Below the pieces are notes generated by a model. That model was given only the letters and a program-made list of their open reading frames with translations. It had not been told where the DNA came from and did not search any database. This document shows positions 56,901 to 64,000 of a stretch of DNA of 64,000 nucleotides, one piece after another. The translations under genes and the position numbers were made by a program. The stretch is from Norana najaformis. Its lineage: Eukaryota; Annelida; Clitellata; Crassiclitellata; Hormogastridae. The stretch lies in the NCBI GenBank assembly GCA_964023275.1, contig OZ029914.1, positions 39,705,424 through 39,769,423 on the forward strand. The letters are read 5' to 3'. Within the stretch, counting starts at the first letter, position 1; every line of letters begins with the position of its first letter.

Positions 56901-59900
56901 TATAATGTATAATGAATATCTGGAAACTCTTTTATGACCCTTAGTTAATGGCTTGGTCTGTAATACAACGAGTACTGATTTGAGTCTGTGCAACAACCCT
57001 GAGCAAGTAATTTGCGCACACTTGTCTCTGGCATCAAGCAGTGGAATGTGGTACCTACGTAAGCTGGGAAGTAAACAACAAGCCTTACACATCACTTACC
57101 TCGTGTCCAGGACCTTGGTATTAGTCCATTGCCAGCTCAGTGGCCTAAGAACAGGAACGAGCGCCTACCATACGTTCCACTATGGGACATTGGACCTTTA
57201 CTTTGGTTGCATTTCATTACTTAATAGGTTAATAATTTACCTTTAGTTAAATTGCACTTTTTATTTGTGTTTTGCCTTTAATTTTGTTTTTCCCCTCTTT
57301 TTTAACGATTATAATTTTATAAAGCAGTAATATGGTTTTAAGCAACTAGTACATGTATAATATTTATGTATCTTCAACATTCATGTATGCATTAGGGTTG
57401 ACCATGAAAATGCCAGTTATGCAGGCCTGCCTCTGTTTCAGATTAATCAACTTCAGTCCGTTTTAACGCTGCAGCTTGGCTAATTGGTGGGATTCCATAG
57501 TTTGGTCATATATCTAACTACAACCGGGAGACCGCGTTGGCTGCCTGTGCAAACACATACTGAATTTAAAATCCTTATCCTTCCTTCTGGCTGGAATTAA
57601 TCCCTCCTAGGAGAGGGGTTAGCCACAATCACCTTGCAATCTCGTATGTTTTTCCTATCTTCACGTCTCACCAATTTCCACTGCGGTATGTTATTCGATG
57701 CTCTTCTATTTTCTTGAAGTATGTATTAGCAATGGCCAAATCCAATCCCTATGCCATCTCTAGGAATCTTTCCTCCTTCTCATTTCTATCGCCATAACCT
57801 TGTCATCCGTGTATTCCTTCGTAACCTGCAGCATCTGTTCACACGTGTCCATTCATATCCGCTCCTACCATTATGTGCTCTGTGCTTGGGATATTTCTGA
57901 TCAATGCTTCCATATCTTCAAGGAAAGTGTCTTTTTCCTCCTGCGTGCTTCCAATCTGTGGTGCGTACCCGGAGACCACATTGAATATGTGTCCTTGTAT
58001 TACTAGTTTTATCCCCATGAGTCTATCACTGTGTCTCGTGACATCAATCACCTTCTGTTTCAGCTCCAAATCTAGTATCGCTCCTACTCCATTTCGCTTA
58101 TCTTTGCCTCCATTATACAACAACTTATATCCATCTACCAGTTCTTTCGCTTCCAGTCCTGTCCACCTAGTCTCCTGCAGGCACAGAATGTTTATTGCCC
58201 TTCTCTGCATCACGTCGACGATCTCTGTAGACCTTCCCGTGAGGCTTCCCACGTTCCAGGTGGCCATTTTGATTCTAAATTCGTCGGTTGCCCACTTCTC
58301 ACACCGCCCGGGCAACGGTGCGCGTCGTCTCCCTAGCCCTATGTCTACTAGAAAAAGAAGAATTCATGTAAGAAAATTTTGGAGTAAGTTTTACGATCGG
58401 ATGCCCTTCCTGACATCAACCCTATTTTCGGTTGGAATCCTAGCCTTTGGTGCAAGCACCTACTCGCAAGGCAGCGAGGGCTTCAGGCTTATTTGGATGG
58501 CGGCCTGTACTCGCCATGTCTCAGGGCTGTCAAGGGGCATCTGCGGCTTTTACCATGAGACCGGTGCCACCCACGTCCCAAACCGCGCCCTGTTAGTCTT
58601 GCTGCTGTTTGGTCCGCGACTGCTTATTCGTCAGGATTAGCCTGCTTATTTCGCAGCTGGCCTATATGCCACACGGAACAGCTCTGCCACACAAGAATCC
58701 TTATGCTGATGCGTAATGGCCTAGCTGGTTGTGTTCCATTTTATTTCAGTGTACCCAGTATCTGGGCGCAGAGCTCATTCCTCTGCATCACAGGGTGAAC
58801 TGGTTGTTCCTCGTCTCGTACTTCCATAATGTAACATGAAATATTTGCCGCAGTCAGCGTCTCATTATGGAACGGGCTTCCATGTAACCTGCGACATAAT
58901 ATTGTCCTGTCTATGAATCTATTTTGCCAGTGGTTGAATGCCATTCTATTCGATCGAGATCAGGTCGGGAGCACCTCTGAGGGTTTTTGTCAAAGAGGTG
59001 CTATATAAATGTGCATTCACAAATTAAAACTTACAAAAGTTTGAAATATTTTTAGCACATTTGCACTAAAATATTTACTTGATCTTTAATACAAGTATCT
59101 GAACACACTGTAATTTATATTCGACTTTACGTATTAAACTACGGGGATGCTTGTACATATTCCATTACACTTTGTATCTATTCGTTAATAGTGTCGTTGA
59201 ATAATAAATAACGATAAATATGTGTCAAAGTAGAGACAAATTCATCGCTTTAACTCATACTGATTGCAGATGATATCTGTTTTCAGCGTTATTCAATGAA
59301 ACACGTGAATATATCTCTGACTGCAAAACACAAACTGTGCTGTGTTCAACAAACACAACGAACTACTGCTCCTACACCTGGACTAACAATAAATCTGAAC
59401 AAATAAGTTCAGGCTCAGCTTTATCTTTGCAAAATCTTCAGGACGGACAGTACATCTGCAAAGCTGATTGTTTGATTCGTAAGAAACATAAGTGCACATT
59501 TGTGCCAGTAAAGGTCAACATTACATGTGGTGATGGCAAGTAAATTGTTTGATATATTTAATGATTGAACAGGGTGAACAGTTCATTGTTTTACTTTTAT
59601 CATCACTGCCTATTTAAGCGATATTTCATGGTAGGATAGTGTAGGGTTTCCATTTCAACATTAGTTATTTGCAGTGCCTTTAACCAGTCGTATTAATATA
59701 TAATTTTACAGAATGTGTTGAAATAGCTCAAAGGCAATAGTTTTGTAAGAAATTAGTATTTTCTTATAATTTTATTTGTTAGTATATAACCTGAATGTAG
59801 GTAATGTTCTGAATCAGCTAATTGCTTAATCTCTGTATTCTAAAATTAGTGGTAATTCTTACATGCTAATAGGCGCAAAATGCACTTTTTAAATCAGTGA

Positions 59901-62203
59901 ATGGCAATTCAGTAATTTCGAAAATAGAAAATAGATCGAGGATTTGTAACGCATCAGTGATTTGCATGGAAAAAATTCATTCTCTCATTTATTATAAATT
60001 TGTCGAATCCATTTTCTTTGTTGTGTAGCCATTAAATTTAAATCTATTTTTCTATATTTTAGGGAAACCTTCAGTCGCTGACATTGGAGTTATAGTGGGA
60101 ATTGTGATTACTGCATTGGCAGTAGTAGCCGCAACTATTGTATTTGTTTTCCTATACATTCGCAGGTAAATAAAACTATTAATAACGCAAGCTGAAACTT
60201 TTTGATCTCCGGGCAAATTAATGATCAAGGCTGCGATATTTAAATTGAAAATCTCTAATACTCAGATCCTACTTACTAACTAATCGAATGACCGACTGAC
60301 TGATTAACTGACTGACTGGGGGTGGATGAGTGAGCGAGTAAGTTAGTTGGGCGGACGGCTGACCGACTGACTGAAGTTTTTGGAAGAGGGTGTTGACAAC
60401 CTTTTTAGAAGTTTTTAGCCAGACTCTTGAAAGACCAAGCTTACGAAATTGTTGATGACCTTTCCTGCCTTCTTTTAGGTCTTTTTATCTATTCGCAAGA
60501 CCTTCTCACATAGCCAGATTGCTAGATTATCCCTTACAAAAACACCTCTGTAGGCCTTGAGAAAGACCTCCTGAGGATCTGCATTTAAATGTCTACAGTG
60601 TGCAGTGATGGACGATGTAAGTTCCCATCTAGGATATCATTACAAGGCCAGTGGGAGATGGGTCTTAAGCAGGGGCAGATAAACTTTTCCCTTGTTCCTA
60701 CAAATCGTCGGTTCGTTTCGGTGTACGGCCGTCTTAAATTCACTGATCCAGCCCCAACTGAGAGGTTAGCCAGAATCGATAATTCCTCAGCAAATAATTT
60801 CATCTGAATTTATTATTTTAAGTTCTTGGAAATAAAAATCGGTCAAACGACTAATCATCTTAGTAAGCATTTTAATATAATTTTGACTCAAAATATTCGA
60901 TTAACTATGTACTATTGATAACATTTTGTACAAACTCTAAATCTTTGCTTCTTTATTTGCCTAACTTAAAAGTGTTTGGTCAGTTGTTAGGTACCTAAAA
61001 CCAAAATTCGCGTCATACAGTTCAATAAACATAATATTCGGTCAAGATGCTGGGGGTAGACCAGTCTGAACAACGTAAAAGTCACAACAGATGGAAAATT
61101 GTGACTGTGACAGCTTTCAGTTGACCTAATCCGACAACTTTCAAAGGTTCTTGTAGTGTCACTCTATGGAAATACACATTTGAACTTTTTATGATATTGG
61201 AGTGATTTTACTTTTAGGAATAAGAAACCACCACAACCCGGTCAAGGTAATTGACATCTCGTCTAATAGTACTTACAAATATTACAAATTAAAACGAAAC
61301 GATTAGAATTTTATTTTTAGATAGCTCTTCTGGCAATTTTATTTAAATCGTTCCATGCGCTGCACCGGTGTTTATTCCAGTACACCAACATTTCTAGCAG
61401 AAATTCATATCTAGTCTTTCCTTGCTGTATGAGGCATCACAGATGATGGGCATTAGGAAACTACTGCTTCTATCAGCTGCGTCACATCAGTGTCGTTCGT
61501 CGAAATGTAAGCCTATCGTTTCAAGCAGCCGAGTCGTGGCGCTCGACTACTCTCTCTTGTTGACTACCGATTTCTGTTTGAGTGATTGAGTCCTATGTTG
61601 GTGACAGTATGAAAGTCCTTATTATGTCCGGAAAATTTTTGCAGTTCAAGTCCGCGTGTCATTCAGAGTTGCTTGCTTTCAGAATGTCACACAGAGACTA
61701 ATTGAGAAGTTAAAATAAAATATAAACTAATAAATCTTAGCATTCAATGCACTCTTCCTGCTAGTGGTAGATTATTTTAAATGGGCATAGTATAACCTAC
61801 TTAATACTATTAAACGGGCAATAAAGATCTGTGAGTGACGTAAAATTTAGTGTGGATAATGACCCGGAACCGAACCTGACCTTATGAGCCTCACCAATTT
61901 TGAATTTAATGAGTGCCTGTGTAGAAGCTGGTTTTTGCGACTCAGCCTTTTGAATGCTGAAGAAACCCGGAGATTACGATTATGGTTACGAATGTTTTCA
62001 AACATAAACTTTACAAACAAATGCACTATAAGGTTAAATTCAGAAGAAACCAAGCCTTTGCTATAAAGAGCTGTAGTATAACTGAATCTGAAGAATCGCG
62101 TCTACTATAATACTTGTATATTAGCAGGTGAAGGCGTACCCTTAGCAAATAAAGACACCGGTGCAAATACAGGAGAACCAAGGAAACGAAACGAAACACA
62201 AAG
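53867..62203 (+). CDS. IgR-5: Ig receptor, seven exons, continues past window (span)
   Basis: Exons: signal 53867-53915, V 55284-55579, D2 56293-56619, D3 59287-59529 or 59535, TM 60063-60165, juxtamembrane 61218-61246, tail 62128-62203. Phases run 1, 1, 1, 1, 2, 1, 2 and are mutually compatible. All exons are open except V, where the frame shifts by one base between the WHH and GRF motifs. Because everything else is intact, the shift may be a sequence error or a recent mutation. The frame is still open at 62203 in phase 2, so further tail exons must lie beyond 62.2 kb, probably outside the window. Introns hold an RTE fragment and tetranucleotide repeats. A full-length LINE sits just upstream. 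Confidence 0.72.
53960..55270. other. Gap: IgR-5 first intron
   Basis: Contains a 23-bp direct repeat (CATAAGAAACCTCTGCCAATC core at about 54303 and 54347) and an unassigned minus frame 54872-54666. Confidence 0.5.
55284..55579 (+). CDS. IgR-5 V-set-like exon with frameshift
   Basis: Acceptor GTTTTTCCAG. The first frame gives AVGTSITFPC and VVWHHYPVG. From about 55385-55405 the reading must drop by one base to give AYQGRFRV, FNLLILNISLEDSGKYTC and FELIVFG. Donor TTTG|GCAAGT is GC-type, phase 1. The shift lies between the C and D strands, a different spot from that in IgR-1, but with the same sign. Confidence 0.75.
55655..55800. repeat. (GAGT)n tetranucleotide array
   Basis: GAGTGAGTGAGTGAG-type units with interruptions, just after the IgR-5 V exon. 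Confidence 0.8.
56293..56619 (+). CDS. IgR-5 D2 exon (second Ig-like domain)
   Basis: Acceptor TTTACTTTTAG, donor ACTA|GTAAGT, phase 1. Motifs: EIEPDTVSLNC, LRYQGNFRAALDW, VSTVILKADRL and STAYTCFVKY. It is rich in sequons (NTS, NCT, NRT, NSS, NFT, NIT), so heavily glycosylated if expressed. Closest to IgR-3 D2. Confidence 0.82.
57480..58640 (-). mobile_element. RTE-type LINE 5' fragment (endonuclease)
   Basis: The minus frame 58315-57839 gives MATWNVGSLTGRS, CLQETRWTG and MVGADMNGHV, an AP-endonuclease half of the kind often mislabelled craniofacial development protein 2. Shifted frames downstream to about 57480 continue with RNEEGE-like text. The leader of the element runs to about 58640. 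No RT domain remains. It is inserted in the IgR-5 intron between D2 and D3. Confidence 0.7.
58650..59280. other. Gap: IgR-5 intron
   Basis: After the RTE leader. Includes GAGGTGCTATATAAATGTGC (58995-59015), similar in style to SINE 3' ends, and otherwise AT-rich. Confidence 0.4.
59287..59535 (+). CDS. IgR-5 D3 exon, Cys-rich Ig-like domain
   Basis: Acceptor CTGTTTTCAG. Cys pattern: SDCKTQTVLC, YCSYTW, GQYICKADC, KCTF and NITC. Two phase 1 ends fit the next exon: TGTG|GTGATG (59529) or GATG|GCAAGT (59535). The second is a GC donor with a better consensus. Same position and Cys density as IgR-3 D3. Confidence 0.75.
60063..60165 (+). CDS. IgR-5 transmembrane exon
   Basis: Acceptor TCTATATTTTAG. 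Encodes KPSVADIG then VIVGIVITALAVVAATIVFV and FLYIR. Donor CGCAG|GTAAAT in phase 2, as in IgR-3. Confidence 0.82.
60285..60380. repeat. (GACT)n tetranucleotide array
   Basis: CGACTGACTGATTAACTGAC and GACCGACTGACTGA, in the intron after the IgR-5 TM exon, paralleling the array after the IgR-4 TM exon. Confidence 0.75.
61218..61246 (+). CDS. IgR-5 29-nt juxtamembrane microexon
   Basis: Acceptor TTTTACTTTTAG, phase 2 in and phase 1 out, donor CAAG|GTAATT. Encodes RNKKPPQPGQ, basic then Pro-rich. Continues the TM exon frame exactly. Confidence 0.6.
61850..61995 (+). repeat. LINE 3'-end copy, diverged
   Basis: GACCCGGAACCGAACC, GAGTGCCTGTGTAGAAGCTG and tail GGAGATTACGATTATGG place it in the same family. 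In the IgR-5 intron between its last two visible exons. Confidence 0.55.
62128..62203 (+). CDS. IgR-5 tail exon
   Basis: Acceptor GTATATTAGCAG, phase 1 in and phase 2 out, donor AAAG|GTAAAT. Encodes GEGVPLANKDTGAN then TGEPRKRNETQ, polar and basic, with no tyrosine. Frame continues beyond. The phase 2 end matches the phase 2 acceptors proposed for the tyrosine-repeat exon at 31.1 kb. Confidence 0.6.
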
Positions 62204-62434
62204 GTAAATATACGATTTTCATGTGTCTATATCCCCTGGTGTTTAATTCACAAAAAATCAATGTTATTTCTAATTAATTATGCAAAAAAAGTGTCATGTG
62301 TACAACAAAGTCTGCCACGGCAGTCCAGTTCAGTGTCAGTGTCGCCTTGATTACGTATAGAAAGTGATTTATTTTTGACACCCACCACTATAAATTTAAA
62401 TCTCTCAACTAAATGACTATTAGTTTGAGTGGCG

Positions 62435-62600
62435 CCGCTTTAAGAGAAACTAATCAGAAGTGCTTTCTGTGGTAGCCTTAACGATGTTAAATGTCAGTAA
62501 GAACAGAACATTCATCCGTTAGTAAACTTTGCTTAAATAACTAGAAGAGTCACAAGTGGCAAACTCGCGCACACAACTAGAGCAACACCAACAGATCATA
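62435..62600 (-). repeat. Repeat family S3, second copy
   Basis: GTGGCGCCGCTTTAAGAGAA, CTAATCAGAAGTGCTTTCTG and AACTCGCGCACACAAC align in order with 660-790. Degenerate. Confidence 0.45.
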
Positions 62601-62639
62601 ATCCGTCAAGTGATATATAGACAGTCAACGACATACGGA

Positions 62640-63930
62640 AATGCGCACATGTATGCAAACAAGTTACGGAATCTTTAATTGGAAAAAGTTCTTGGGCCAT
62701 GGGGTGCCCACCGATAGATCGATGGCCTGCATTTTAGACGCACGAGCCGTCAAATGGCTGACATGTCAAGTAGAATTGGACAATGTCAGCATAATATTAT
62801 TGATACATTATTGTTTAAACTATAAGGTTACATTGGACACAAATTTGTTCTTAGAGCAAAAATATCAAAATACCAAATTTTGATTTCTATTTTCAAGTGT
62901 TGCTCCTATTTTCACATTTTGATTGATTTTCAAGTCTAAAAGCTTAAAAATAAAAGATAAATTCCAGGAACTTAGCTTTGAACTTGTTCGTCTATCTCTT
63001 TGCGCATTCAATACTCTAATAAATTATACCCTTAATAAAAACTGAACTCCTTAAAGAGAAAACACATAAAAACCCTGAAATTTGGAAAAAATGGCCTGTG
63101 TGATCAATTTTAACTTGCAAAAGCATATTCCATTCCCTCATGAGATTGTTATTAAGAACGCTTTGAGCAATAAAACATGTAGCAGAAATCAAACTCAGTG
63201 GAAGGTCCACATAACATACGAAAGAGTTTATCATAGATTTTGGCATAAATGGTAATGATAACTGATAAGTAAAAAGTAAATGCTGGCATTATTTCACTAT
63301 CCATAAAAACGCACCAGAACACCCAAACACTACCACATCACTTGTAGTCTCTCCTGAATTAGCCTCAATTGCTCAGTATCCCCAACAAATTCAATTTAGC
63401 CCCATTAAGCACTGCCTGTCAACTCATCTTCGTACACTCGGTCCACACCGATCACCCTCTTGCTTCATTCTCGCCTACCCGAGTCAATGCTCATTGCAGC
63501 GCAGAGGATTTGCCGGCCTATCATCTTCTAGTGATTCTGTGGTGAGGCGACTGCATAACTCGTCCTGGAATCGGCATCAATATTTTAAAATACATGCGTT
63601 CACCTGTGATGAATGCCCATCTGAAGAAAATACCTGCGTGCGGGCATTGTCAAAGAGTAGGGCTTACAGCTTGATAAAAAATCTTATCTGGCCACTATTA
63701 GTTTAGGTGAATCGGGATTGCTTCAGTTGCTATGTAATTATATTGCAAATAACATTAATATTGATTATCGATGTCTGTAATTGCAGTAAAATCTGTTTTT
63801 AAGCTGTCAAATACAAATTCGAATCTTTCTGAAACTACAGACGCTTTTTTCTATTTTTCATTGATGTTATATTTAACGGTTGATTTCACTTGACAGTTTG
63901 TAGAGTGTGACAGTTTGAATATTGAAAGAC
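62640..63930. other. Gap: right end of window
   Basis: No further IgR-5 exon recognised. Frames at 62641 and 63494 lack motifs. Confidence 0.4.
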
Positions 63931-63934
63931 TGCA

Positions 63935-64000
63935 TGTTAGTGGCCTAGTTAGCTACATCGGTAAGCGCGTACTCGATGGAAGCCTCTGCGTGTAAGGATC
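63935..64000 (+). repeat. SINE family S2 head, cut by window end
   Basis: TTAGCTACATCGGTAAGCGC then AGCCTCTGCGTGTAAGGATC resembles the tRNA-like head of the 43.8 kb copy. The B box and body should follow outside the window. Confidence 0.5.

Noticed and set aside
1..64000. CRISPR arrays, bacterial operons, riboswitches, rRNA genes
   Set aside because: None seen; the window has eukaryotic gene structure throughout.

Overview
This is metazoan nuclear DNA. Coding sequence is in short exons bounded by splice signals, introns are long, and much of the sequence is debris of LINEs, tRNA-like SINEs, hAT, CACTG-ended and Polinton elements. I cannot name the species. The repeat mix and the immunoglobulin (Ig) domain style point to an aquatic invertebrate (cnidarian, mollusc, echinoderm or other invertebrate deuterostome). 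No housekeeping gene gives a taxonomic anchor.

The biological theme is a cluster of at least five paralogous Ig-superfamily cell-surface receptor loci on both strands, called IgR-1 to IgR-5 here. Shared plan: a short signal-peptide exon ending in phase 1; one V-set-like exon; one second Ig exon with a CxVxYxGxWxPxMxW-like signature; in IgR-3 and IgR-5 a Cys-rich third exon; a transmembrane (TM) exon; then short cytoplasmic exons. Ectodomain introns are all phase 1. IgR-1 (+, 3.8-5.8 kb) is a pseudogene. IgR-2 (-, 7.1-8.8 kb) has signal, V and D2 exons but no visible TM exon. IgR-3 (+, 16.1-18.6 kb, with candidate tails at 19.7-20.0 or 25.8 kb) has open V, D2, D3 and TM exons. IgR-4 (-, 41.5-33.8 kb) has signal, V, D2, TM and a tail with ITAM/ITIM-like tyrosines. 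IgR-5 (+, 53.87-62.2 kb, running on past the window) has nine-tenths of its parts open but a frameshift in the V exon. A separate minus-strand 3' exon at 30.5-31.2 kb encodes four tandem 38-39 residue units, each with a YxxP tyrosine and a YxxL tyrosine exactly 15 residues apart. The same 15-residue tyrosine spacing occurs in the IgR-4 tail. The likely job is ligand recognition outside the cell and phosphotyrosine/SH2 signalling inside, comparable in general plan to invertebrate allorecognition or immune receptor complexes; that function is inference.

Mobile DNA: a full-length 3.37 kb RTE-like LINE with a perfect 12-bp target duplication lies immediately upstream of the IgR-5 signal exon; several 5'-truncated CR1/L2-like LINE fragments; an RTE-type endonuclease fragment (57.5-58.6 kb); a Polinton/Maverick derivative with long inverted repeats (45.0-47.2 kb) keeping PolB and capsid fragments; a 720-bp hAT element with 8-bp target duplication (12.66-13.38 kb); a decayed multicopy gene of unknown function (10.07-11.04 kb); a gag-like coiled-coil remnant (38.4-39.1 kb); and at least four SINE/LINE-3'-end families. 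The remaining stretches are described as gap entries.
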